Shown here: positions 1-9,076 of the stretch, in pieces
How positions within the stretch are numbered: the stretch's first letter is position 1
Layout: each line of letters opens with the position of its first letter
Source: Cryptomeria japonica
Taxonomy: Eukaryota; Streptophyta; Pinopsida; Cupressales; Cupressaceae
Length of the DNA: 64,000 nt
Direction: 5' to 3'
Assembly (NCBI RefSeq): GCF_030272615.1
Contig: NC_081412.1
Span: forward strand, 19,631,932-19,695,931
Notes under the pieces: generated by a model
Database searches by the model: none
The model's input: the letters and a program-made list of their open reading frames with translations, nothing else
What the model was told of the DNA's origin: nothing
Position numbers and translations under genes: made by a program

Positions 1-413
1 GGCAGGAAACATGCTAGAGGAGGAACATTCAACACAGCAGATGGAGCTATCACAAGATCCAAACAAGGGCTATGTTCATGTTCCAAGCCACGTTGTTCTT
101 GTCTAGGAGCTAGGATAAGTGCTTTAGAAAATTCGTTAGATAAATGGTTATCAACATCAACATATTCATATTCACTATCAGAAGCAAGAGAAGTAACATT
201 TTCATCATGAATAACATTTTCATCTATATCATCATCAAGATTTATAAAAATAGGATCTTTAACTCGCACAGGATCAAGACCATCATGCATCTTATGTTTA
301 GGAAATTTCGGCTCAATTTTCGGCTGAGGAGAAAATGGAAGAATGCTTGTTAAAGGTGTTTTTGGAGATTGCAAAGTTTGAGAGGCAGCTGCTTGAGCTC
401 TAAGATGACGCTT
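1..413 (-). pseudogene. In-frame continuation of the element A polyprotein past the stop
   Basis: Reading the same frame past the TGA at 414-416 gives an uninterrupted stretch to the window edge, with KRHLRAQAAASQTLQSP first and then an acidic, Asp/Glu-rich segment. This looks like a linker towards pol. No reverse transcriptase motif is reached before base 1. Confidence 0.6.
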
Positions 414-3398
414 TCATCGGCGTTCACGTGCAGAACGATTTCGTCTAGTCTTAGTAGGAAGTTGAGAAGATTGAGGGGGAGGAATGTTCTCATCCTTATC
501 ACTTGGGTGTTTAGGTTGTGGTCTCTTAGGCTGGATAATAGGAGAAGAGGAAGGTCTCTTCTCTCCATAAGAGGAAGGAGGAGGAACTACTCCATATAAA
601 GGAGGAATATTTGGTTTAGGAAGGAGACCAAGTCCATCATGACGAGGAGGTATAGGCCTTACTTTAGAAAGTTTATTAGACATAGACATAGTCACATCCA
701 TAGGAATGGGTTGGGAATCTTCTTGAGGAAAGACATTAGTTTTATCTTTCAAAGGAAGAACTTCCTTCTCAAGAATGATAGGAATATCAAGTTTGGGTGT
801 TCTAGGTTCGCTTAGAGATAGGATCATATCTGTTTTCCACTTTTGATAACATTTGAAAAGATGATCACTTCGCGGTGGAAGAGATTGGAATTGTTTAGGC
901 CAAAAATAATCAATAGGAACGCTAGAAGTTCTTTCAGCTGGTTTAAAGAGACTATGATTGACAGTAACAACTTCACCATTATGGGGAAATTTCAAACACT
1001 TATGAATAGGAGAAGCAATAGCTTTCATGGAAGATAGCCAAGGATAGCCTAGCTTCACACGAAATTGTTCGGACGAAGGAATAATAGCAAAGTTTACATC
1101 AAGGGATTTGTTATGGACCTCAATAGGTAATGTAATAGAACCAATTGCAGGAGAAGAAAATGCATCAAATAATTTCACAATCACATCTGTTTTGTCATAG
1201 ATCACTTGATTTAATTGCAAAGTAAAAAGAAATTCTTCAGTAATAACATTAACCATGCATGAAGGATCAATAAGCACTCCACGACAAGGTGTATTCTTGA
1301 CTTTTGCAACTATGTATAAAGGACCATCAGGTGCCCTGATAGTTTCACTAGAATCAAATGTGATGGAAGGTTCTTTAGGGTTTTCTTGCTGCTCTACAAA
1401 GTTAATCACATTCGAAGTCATAGACACAAGACCATCAGATGAGAAAGAGGAATCATTAGTCTCAATCACATTAGAGGTATGAGAAGGTAATGGATCAGTA
1501 AAAATCTTAAGATTTTGGTTAGGAGGAGCTACAGATGTGTTGCCTTTATCATTCACTCCAGAAACAGAGATAGTATTATTATCAATCAAATCTTGAATTT
1601 TACCCTTTAAAGCAAAACATTTTTCAGTATCATGCCCAGGTTGACGATGAAATTGACAAAAAGATTTGTTATCAAAATAGGGTGAATTAATCTTTGCGGG
1701 ATCAATTTGCTTTACAGGAGGGAGAGTAAGCACATTTTGTTCCAATAACTTATTCATAATACTATGCAATGATTCATTCAAAGGAGTAAACTTTCTTTCT
1801 TTCTTGAAAAACTTAGAAATAGGAGGCACACCTGATGCTGCATTCACATTGTTGTTGATGATGTTTTCATTGAATTTGATGGATTCTCTGTTCGGTTTAA
1901 ACTTTCCAAATGGTTGTTGACTACTATCACCCTTATCACTCGGAGCCATAGGATTTGCTTGTTCCATTTGACTCACAGTCAGTTGATAATTGTGAAGAGT
2001 TGCACACAACTGTTGGAAAGAAGTAAACTCAGAAAACAGAAGTTTGTCTCGAATATCTTTTTGTAAATTAGAAATAAAGATTCTTTGAATATCATTGTCA
2101 GGTACTAGAAAAGAAATTTGAGCATACAAATGCTTATATCTACCAATGAAATTAGTCACTTTTTCTTTAACACCTTGTTTACAATGCATTAAATCAATCA
2201 AAGTAACTTTAGGACTTATATTGTTTTGAAATTGTTGAATAAAAGCATTTGCAAGTTGTTCTAAAGAAGTAATAGAATAAGAAGGCAACGAGCAATACCA
2301 TTGTAGGGTTTTATCTCTTAATGTTCTAGTAAACAGTTTTGCAAGCAACCTTTGGTCATAAGCAAAATCAGTACATATTGTTTGAAAAGTCTTACCATGT
2401 GTTAGAGGATCACCTTTACCAATATAAAGCTCCAAATGCGGGATTTCAACATGTTTAGGAGGGATAGCTCGAACAATGTCAAGAGAAAGTGGGCTTGCAA
2501 CATCAAATATGGGCACACTAAACTTAGATTGATTCATAGAGGCAATTTGTTGCTGTAAAGAAGAGACAGTTTGTGCAAGATTGTTAATGGTCGCTTCAGT
2601 CGAAGAGTTCATATTAGACGTGTTAGATTGTGATGGAGGTATCATGTTATTGAAAGAAGGTACTGATTGAGAGTAAGGTGGCGGGACACTATGATAATTA
2701 GTCATAGGAGATGATTGGAAAAGAGAAGCACTACAAGGAGGAATGGAATGGTTGAATGAATTGCCCCCTTGTGTCATGTTCATTTGTAGAGATTTAATAG
2801 GGACACTTATTGAAGGAATGAATGAAGAGGTTGGATTGAATGAAGGAAGAGGGTTAATTGAAGAGGGAGGATTTCCCTCATGACTGGTGATCATAGGTGG
2901 AATGTCTTGTATAGAAGTAGCCATTATGTTTGATGTAAAGGTAGGTATGCTAGCAATAGAAGTTGTTAAAGGAATAGAATGATTGACTTGAGTGGGAGGT
3001 TGTGTATAACCTAAAGTTTCAGCACAACTCTTCATAGGTATCACATTCAAATCCACAATGTGTGCAATACCATGCAAAATATCAATTCCATTCTTATGAC
3101 TTTGAACAATACATTTTAGACCCTCAATTAATGAAAGAGCTTGACTATCGGGATACTCTTGAGACATCCATTGCTGAAAATCATCAAATTGGTTATCCAA
3201 TTTCGAAAGTTGTTCTACAGAAACCTCATGGAGAGCTTCTTCATCATTAAGAGGATTAGAGGAATTACCCGTGTCCTCGTTAAAAAGGCTATTCAAATTA
3301 GGTTCCATCTCCTCAGTAATTAAACCTTGGAAAGACTTAATTCTACGGCTTCGTCTAACGGGAATAGTGTAAGCAGGGCTTATTGTTGTAAAACTCAT
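414..3398 (-). CDS. Gag and protease polyprotein of element A (994 residues to first stop)
   Basis: This is the structural polyprotein of an LTR retrotransposon. Residues 1-300 are low-complexity and rich in Ser, Pro and Asn. Residues about 309-474 are a retrotransposon-gag domain (LQWYCSLPSYSI, LIDLMHCKQGVKEKVTNF). A zinc-knuckle-like motif, FCQFHRQPGHDTEKC, is near residue 580. A retropepsin-like fold follows at about 690-815, but where active proteases have D-T/S-G it reads IDPSCMVN. The C-terminal 150 residues are basic and proline-rich. The ATG at 3398 is the first in frame. The stop at 414-416 is TGA within a run of Arg codons; the frame then stays open to base 1 with acidic, protein-like sequence (about 137 codons), so this stop is probably a nonsense mutation. 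Confidence 0.85.
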   Translation of the reverse strand: MSFTTISPAYTIPVRRSRRIKSFQGLITEEMEPNLNSLFNEDTGNSSNPLNDEEALHEVSVEQLSKLDNQFDDFQQWMSQEYPDSQALSLIEGLKCIVQSHKNGIDILHGIAHIVDLNVIPMKSCAETLGYTQPPTQVNHSIPLTTSIASIPTFTSNIMATSIQDIPPMITSHEGNPPSSINPLPSFNPTSSFIPSISVPIKSLQMNMTQGGNSFNHSIPPCSASLFQSSPMTNYHSVPPPYSQSVPSFNNMIPPSQSNTSNMNSSTEATINNLAQTVSSLQQQIASMNQSKFSVPIFDVASPLSLDIVRAIPPKHVEIPHLELYIGKGDPLTHGKTFQTICTDFAYDQRLLAKLFTRTLRDKTLQWYCSLPSYSITSLEQLANAFIQQFQNNISPKVTLIDLMHCKQGVKEKVTNFIGRYKHLYAQISFLVPDNDIQRIFISNLQKDIRDKLLFSEFTSFQQLCATLHNYQLTVSQMEQANPMAPSDKGDSSQQPFGKFKPNRESIKFNENIINNNVNAASGVPPISKFFKKERKFTPLNESLHSIMNKLLEQNVLTLPPVKQIDPAKINSPYFDNKSFCQFHRQPGHDTEKCFALKGKIQDLIDNNTISVSGVNDKGNTSVAPPNQNLKIFTDPLPSHTSNVIETNDSSFSSDGLVSMTSNVINFVEQQENPKEPSITFDSSETIRAPDGPLYIVAKVKNTPCRGVLIDPSCMVNVITEEFLFTLQLNQVIYDKTDVIVKLFDAFSSPAIGSITLPIEVHNKSLDVNFAIIPSSEQFRVKLGYPWLSSMKAIASPIHKCLKFPHNGEVVTVNHSLFKPAERTSSVPIDYFWPKQFQSLPPRSDHLFKCYQKWKTDMILSLSEPRTPKLDIPIILEKEVLPLKDKTNVFPQEDSQPIPMDVTMSMSNKLSKVRPIPPRHDGLGLLPKPNIPPLYGVVPPPSSYGEKRPSSSPIIQPKRPQPKHPSDKDENIPPPQSSQLPTKTRRNRSARERR

Positions 3399-4556
3399 GC
3401 ACTAGAGAGGGAGAGAAGATTTCGAATTTAGAGGTAGCAAATTTCAATAAAATCAGCCAATCTCCTAGATTTAAGCTGTTAAATGCAATCATGACAATCT
3501 CCCAAAATTTCAGAAAAAATGTCCGGGACCATGGCGAACGGAGTGCACACGGTCCTCGCAACTTTTTTCGAAATTTTCAGGGATGAAAGTTATGATGATT
3601 TTAAAGCTAATCTGAAAAAATTGAGTGATTTTATGATCTGTAGATAGGCCAAATTAAAGTTGCAATCTCAAAATTGAACCCTACCAAGATTGTTGAAAAA
3701 TGCAAAATTTGAATTTTGAAAAAGAGAGGGAAACTAAAATTTTGAATTTTATGATTTTAGAGGGAATACCAAAAGCAATGCAAGTTTTGAATTTTAAGAG
3801 TTGACTCAATTTCACGCAAAATTTGATTTTGAAAGCGGAAATCAAAGTTGGTGTAATTAAACACTTAATTTCAAAAGTCACAAATTGCAAAAATTTGAAT
3901 AAAGCACTGAAATTTCGAATGAATGCTGACACACTTTTTAGATTTAGGACAGTAAGAACACAATTTTGACACAAAATTTCAATTTCACCAATTTTTGAAT
4001 GATTAGAAGCCTTAATCCAAGCAATCACTAGACCAACTTTGACTTTAATTTTGAAAGTGTTAGAATTGATGAAATCAGCCAAAATTCTAGATTTTAGCAG
4101 AAAAATACAGTAAGATCTAACTCCCGAAATTTCGGAAAAAATGTCGGGGACGATGGCGCTCAGGGTGCACACAGTCCTCGCAACTTTTTTCCAAATTTTC
4201 AGGGATGAAAGATATTGTGATTTTGTTGCGGAATCCAAAGTTACAGTTGATTTGGAGATGTTTTGATCAGTGAAATTGTCTGTCAAAGGTTGAATCAAGA
4301 GGGTTTTAAAAATTAGGGTTTTGACACTTCACCACTTAATTTTCAAAATTAAAGCACAAATATGAATTGATAATTTGTAATAGAAGGGTAGATCTGAAAC
4401 AAGCATTAACAATTAAACATTTCGCAAGCTCAATTACTAAAAAGAAAATTTAGGGTTTTTATGCAATTAACCTCTAAAATTTGCAAAAGATCAAACATGG
4501 AAATGTAATCAAGGAAGCCAATTTTTAGATCTAACCATGAATAATCAGAAAGGATG
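3399..4556 (-). repeat. Leader of element A with an internal duplication
   Basis: This is the untranslated stretch between primer site and gag start. Segments at about 3430-3670 and 4050-4290 are diverged direct copies about 620 bp apart; both hold the core GTGCACAC(A/G)GTCCTCGCAACTTTTTT followed by the same AATTTTCAGGGATGAAAG. A third short match lies in the LTR near 4945-4975. The 205-codon minus ORF at 3681-4298 spans this repeat and has no recognisable domain, so I do not call it a gene. Confidence 0.6.
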
Positions 4557-4574
4557 TTCACATCGGGTTCACCA
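4557..4574 (-). other. Primer-binding site of element A
   Basis: Read on the minus strand the sequence right after the LTR end and a TTT spacer is TGGTGAACCCGATGTGAA. Starting with TGG, it would pair with the CCA end of a tRNA, as reverse transcription priming requires. I could not assign the tRNA with certainty. Confidence 0.65.
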
Positions 4575-4577
4575 AAA

Positions 4578-5857
4578 TGTAAAGCAGAAAATCGAACCCT
4601 AGTTGCTCTCCCCTCTCCAACTCCAAGGAGAGAGAAGGGAGGTCACTAGGATTGACGGTTTTCACTTAGGGGAGACTTTACATTCAAAAGAGGGGTTGAA
4701 ACCCACAAGATCCAATCCCACACAATGCAAGATTGGATTCTAAATGAGTTTCAAGGGTTAAGACAGCAAGGCTACCCTCTTTTGTAAAGAATGTAGATAG
4801 AAAGATTAAGCTAGGAATGCATGAAAAGTGAGAAAGATTCACTTATAAACAGAGATAGGAATATAGGATGAAGCTGCAGACCTGGAATTAGCAGTAAAAT
4901 GTCGAGACAGTGTTGTCCTGCAAATTTGAGCGAAAGTTGACAGGACGATGGCGCCCGGCGTGCACACGGTCCTCCAAAAAATCCGCGAAACGAAGGGGGA
5001 TCTGTTCGTCTCTGCACAAGGATTCCAAATGTTCAATTTTAGCCGCGTACCTGCAACCTACACGCAGAAAAGCGAAGACGATTGGGGGGTTAGGGATTAG
5101 GGGTTTGCCATTAGGTCAAACCCCGGTTTTGGAATTAACCAAGAAATGAGAAATGTTGTAAATGTAAATGATTGTAATGTAAAACAAGTACTAGTACCTT
5201 GTTGTAAGAATGTTTGTATTCTTACATGCGAAGGTGTAGATGTTGTTGTATGTTGTATGTTGTAAGTTGTAAGTGATCTCCTCTTCAATGGTTGAATCCT
5301 TGTCTTGAATGCAACACTTAGCCTTGAATGGAGACTTAGAATGATCAATTGCTTGAAGGAATGCTTGAATGCTTGAATGTTTGAATGTTTGAATATCGCT
5401 TCCACGTCTTGTACACCTATATCCTTCCTCTTTTCATCTACCCCAAATGGGAGAGGAAAATGTAGTTTATATACTTGTCAATTAGGGCTGATAGACTGAT
5501 TTTTCCGACCTTAGGTCAACCAGGAAATGTTATTTTCCAATTTGCAAACAAAAAGACCCGAAGCCCCAAAAGAGACTGGGCCCAAAATAGGGCCAGGGAC
5601 TAGGGCGTTGGGCGCCATGGTCCAGGGGGACTAGGGTGCTGGGCACCCTAGTCCTGAAGGACCAGGGTGCTGGGCGCCATGGTCCCACCTCCAGGGACAG
5701 CAGGGTGCAAGGAGGATCAGGCTAGGGTGCTGGAAAAATGCAGTTTTTGATGTCGTGGACAAGTTTCGGGGTCTCCATTCAGGTTCGGTGTTGCGTCACC
5801 ATCGTGAATACCCAAATGCGGTCGAAATTGCAAGTGTCACAATTTTAGGACACTACA
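4578..5857 (-). repeat. 5' LTR of element A
   Basis: On the minus strand the LTR begins TGTAGTGTCC at 5857 and ends CTTTACA at 4578, so it has the usual TG...CA ends and is 1,280 bp long. The end at 4578 is fixed by the primer-binding site three bases further in. The partner LTR is outside the window, so the outer end rests only on the TGTAGTG start. Inside, at 5602-5700, a short GC-rich motif of the form GGGTGCTGGGCGCC(A/C)TGGTCC is repeated three times, and a related stretch occurs near 4945. Confidence 0.8.
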
Positions 5858-5862
5858 AGTAC

Positions 5863-6290
5863 ATGACCTATTAAGTTTAGTTTGTTCATTTGATATTAAT
5901 TAGTTCAAGTGTGATTTTTATATTATTCGAGTTGGAGTGTCCATATACTCTTTTGTTTGAACATGTTCTTTTAAATTTTAATTCATATCTACTGTATGTA
6001 CATATGTGTTACATGTAGTTTAAAATTGAAAGTTTTATCTCTAACATGTGTATTCTTGATCATATATATATATATATATATATATTTGAAAGTTTTAGAG
6101 AACATGTGCATTCTTGATCATATGTATATTTAAAGTGTACACATAAGTATTTCTAACATGTGTACATGATATATATATATAATCTAGTCCAGTCCATCGA
6201 ACATAAAGTACATATATAATCTAACATGTATGTACATGTGCACATGGAATATATAAAGATAACATGTACATGTGCATGAAATATATAATC
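5863..6290. other. AT-rich spacer with a short TA run
   Basis: No gene seen. There is a (TA)n run at about 6062-6085 and repeated short phrases such as CATGTGTACATG. It forms the host flank between element A and the minisatellite that follows. Confidence 0.5.
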
Positions 6291-6294
6291 TCTA

Positions 6295-6925
6295 GTCTAA
6301 ACTTCATATCACATGATGCAGGAAATATATATAATCCGATCAAACACAACAGAGGTATAAAGTATAATCTAGTCTAAACTTCATACATGCATAAAATATA
6401 CAATCTGATCAAACATGTAAATGAGGTATAAATAATATAATCTAGTGTAAACTTCATACATGATGCATGAAATATATATAATCTTATCAAACACAAACCA
6501 GGTATAAAGTATAATCTAGTCTAAACTGCATACATGCATGAAATATATATAATCCAATCAAACACAACCAGGCATAAAGTATTTATCTAGTCTAAACCTC
6601 ATACATGCATGAAATATACTTGATCTGATCAAACATGTAAATGAGGCATTTAAAGAATATAATCTAGTCTAAACTTCATACATGATGCATGAGATATATA
6701 TAATCCATATAAAACACAAACCAGGTATAAAGTATAATCTAGTCTAAACTGCATACATGCATGAAATATATATAATCTGATCAAACACAAACAAGGTATA
6801 AAGTATAATCTAGTCTAAACTCCATGTACATGCATGAAATATATATAATCTGACCAAACACAAACCAGGTATAAAGTATAATCTAGTCTAAACTTCATGT
6901 ACGTGCATGAATATATATAAAATGA
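6295..6925. repeat. Tandem minisatellite, unit 70-78 bp, about nine copies
   Basis: The phrase ATAATCTAGTCTAAACT recurs near 6364, 6436, 6511, 6581, 6659, 6734, 6804 and 6879, with spacings of 70 to 78 bp. Each unit goes on with CATACATGCATGAAATATA, then ATC(T/C)GATCAAACACAA and CCAGGTATAAAGT. Copies are diverged but in the same orientation. The array lies just downstream of the last exon of the decayed gene at 6972-21649. Confidence 0.85.
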
Positions 6926-6971
6926 AAGTCTATAAAAAGAAATGTAAATGAGCTATAAAGTCTAGAGCAAA

Positions 6972-7052
6972 TCAACAGGGATCATGTCGGCTACGAACTA
7001 AGCGACCATCTGAGGAAGACTCCTAGTGAGAGTCTAGATGTCCAATAGACCC
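6972..7052 (-). pseudogene. Proposed last exon of the decayed gene
   Basis: The acceptor TTTGCAG at 7059-7053 is followed by 27 codons, GSIGHLDSH, a TAG, ESSSDGRLVRSRHDPC and a TGA stop at 6974-6972. It is now 12.9 kb from exon 2 because element B lies between them. With element B and one target-site copy removed, the intron would be only about 160 bp. Confidence 0.5.
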
Positions 7053-7089
7053 CTGCAAAAGTAGAATTTATTTAAATATTAAATATAAT

Positions 7090-7853
7090 TGTATATGGTG
7101 AAAATGGATAACAATAATAACGATATTGAAAGGCTAAATGAATTCAACCACAAAACCCTAGCCTAACAACAACAAAGATCCACCATAACATATGAAGATT
7201 ACCTAAGACAATGCAAATCAAACGAAATCACAAAGATTATACCATCACATGTCCAATAGGGTTTTGATCTCCATTCTTCCTATCTCCATTGATCTTGCTT
7301 GATATATTTGCTCTCAGGTTTTATGTGCACAAGAGCTCAACAAAGAACGGAATGTGGTTGCAAGTAGGATCGTAGTGTATTCAATTGATCAAGTAGTTAG
7401 AATGATTGATTAGAATGATAATGAAGGAGGTATCTCCTTATATAGAAGACACAATAAGAAATGGAGGGATAAGATTGAGAGGTGTAAAAGGAGGTCGGCT
7501 ATGATTAGAGGGTAGGTAAAAGATATAATAAAATAATGAAAGGGGTAGGTAGTGTATGAATTAAGAGATGAATGACATGTGTCATGGGTAGAAAATGAAT
7601 TAATTAAATAAATAAAGATTTATTTAATTAATAGAAGAAATGAGATCAATTAAATAAATAAGATATTTATTTAATTTAGGAAAAGGATAATTTAAATAAA
7701 TAAATGTATTTATTTAAATGAGAAATAAGGTTAGAAGAGGATAAATAAATTAATTAAATAAATAAGGATTTATTTAATTAATAGAATTAGGATAAAGTAA
7801 TTAAATAAATAAAATATTTATTTAATTAGACATGACAATTTTAGGTGTCTACA
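7090..7853 (-). repeat. 3' LTR of element B
   Basis: It runs TGTATATGG...GTGTCTACA in plus orientation and is bounded by the ATAAT target-site duplication on the left and the polypurine tract on the right. It holds five AT-rich palindromes at 7593-7833. Confidence 0.95.
7593..7833. repeat. Five AT-rich palindromes in the LTR (U3 side)
   Basis: Five successive inverted repeats of the form AATTAAATAAATA-N(2-5)-TATTTATTTAATT are spaced about 45-60 bp apart. The same five occur in the other LTR at 19557-19798. In element orientation they lie close to the start of the LTR, where U3 control signals sit. Each could form a short hairpin. Confidence 0.8.
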
Positions 7854-7867
7854 TTTTGCCCCTCTTT
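7854..7867 (-). other. Polypurine tract of element B
   Basis: On the minus strand AAAGAGGGGCAAAA directly precedes the TGTAGACACC start of the 3' LTR, the usual place for second-strand priming. Confidence 0.85.
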
Positions 7868-8364
7868 GAGACAATGTCACTTGTCGCGTTGTTTCAAAGA
7901 AGATAAGATGAATTGATACAAAGTTGCCCCAAGATGGGAATGATATGCCCCCTTGAGAGATTGGATGAAAATGTCTGAAAAGATCGCAAACAATCTCTCG
8001 ATAAGAAAGAGAGGCTAGAATGGACTGACTAGATAAAGTGACAGAGTCACGGGATAATGAAGACTAACTTGGGAAACGAGGGCTAGGGTAGTCTATAAAA
8101 TAGACCACGAGGGAAATACATCCTCATTGTCATCTACACATCCACGAGAGCAGAGTGCAAAGCGAAAATAGAGCAGCAGCAGTCAGCAGTGATGGCTTTT
8201 GTTCACAGATTCGATCGCGTTCGCCGATTTCAGAGGCCAGCAGAGGCAGGAGAGCCGGTATGTACCGCGAAACCTCCTTGTACTTTGATGCATTTATTGT
8301 TCTCATTAATGCATGGTAGATAGGGCAATAAATGCACTTTAGGTTAGGGTCCAAAAATGCCAAA

Positions 8365-8610
8365 AAACATCCAGGCGCGTTTATGCTCGCGAGGCGCGTC
8401 TGTGTTTGTGCCAGGCACGTCTGTGATGGAAACCGCGTCTGTGCCAAATGCGGCCGCGTTTGTGATGTGTAGGCGCGTCTGTGCCAAGAAGGCATGTCTA
8501 TGTCACCCAGGCATGTCTGTGTAGAGCATAGGCACGTCTATGTTTTTTAGGCGCGTTTGTGCAGTCTTTAAGCGCGTTTATGTTAGGAAAGCGCGTTTGT
8601 GTCCAAAAAT
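8365..8610 (+). repeat. GGCGCGTCTGTG minisatellite upstream of the PMD gene
   Basis: A motif near GGCGCGT(C/T)TGTG recurs about a dozen times at 15-30 bp spacing. The same motif occurs in the opposite orientation (CACAGACGCG) in the leader of element B at 17299-17490 and 18706-18930. It lies 470 bp or more ahead of the antisense PMD frame. Confidence 0.75.
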
Positions 8611-8730
8611 GTGAATTTGTGTCTTCTAGGTCAGATCGACAGTTCTGTGATGAACATACGCTATCGATTGGATAAGCTGCTGAGAGGATACACTCAAGCA
8701 GGTCCTCTAGGGAAGACTAGGATAAATCAA

Positions 8731-9053
8731 GGCACTTTGTGATGAACAGTGAGTACCAAGATATAGTACTTTGTGATGAACAAGGAGTACTAAAATATGA
8801 GCAACACTTTGTGATGAACAGGGAGTGTAAATGTGAGGAGCACTTTGTGATGAACAGGGAGTGCAAATGTGAGCAGCACTTTGTGATGAATAGGGAGTAC
8901 CACTAGGATAGAAGCAACACTTTGTGATGAACAGGGAGTGTCACTAGGGCAAAAGCAACACTTTGTGATGAACAGTGAGTGTCACTAGGATAGATAGCCA
9001 TATGCACTTAAATAAAAAGTAGTATTTTGTGATGAACAGTGAATGCCACTATG
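8731..9053 (+). repeat. Eight copies of a TTTGTGATGAACAG repeat just upstream of the PMD gene
   Basis: The core CACTTTGTGATGAACAGGGAGTG starts (at TTTGTGATGA) near 8736, 8769, 8808, 8844, 8880, 8921, 8962 and 9026, so periods are 33-41 bp with a longer last step of 64. All copies face the same way as the PMD frame, which begins about 25 bp after the array. Position fits a 5' untranslated or promoter role; that is inference. Confidence 0.8.
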
Positions 9054-9076
9054 ATTGACATGATTGATTTGTTTGA

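Larger units (their letters stand above)
1..5857 (-). mobile_element. Element A: Ty3/gypsy-type LTR retrotransposon, 5' part only
   Basis: In minus-strand order the element shows a 5' LTR (5857 to 4578), a primer-binding site just inside it, a leader of about 1.15 kb, and a Gag/protease reading frame from 3398 that runs past the window edge. The five bases after the LTR (5858-5862, AGTAC) would be one copy of the target-site duplication; the other copy, the rest of pol, the polypurine tract and the 3' LTR lie outside the window. The class is inferred from the retrotransposon-gag domain, the zinc-knuckle-like motif and the retropepsin-like segment; no reverse transcriptase is visible, so gypsy rather than copia rests on the Gag and protease type. 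A decayed relative of its gag lies at 49.2-54.2 kb. Confidence 0.85.

Noticed and set aside
3681-4298. 205-codon minus ORF in the element A leader
   Set aside because: It covers a duplicated non-coding block, has no domain, and the other copy of the block is not open.
5851-5862. CACTACAAG, like the end of a CACTA transposon
   Set aside because: It is the outer end of the element A LTR read backwards (TGTAGTG); no matching inverted end was found.
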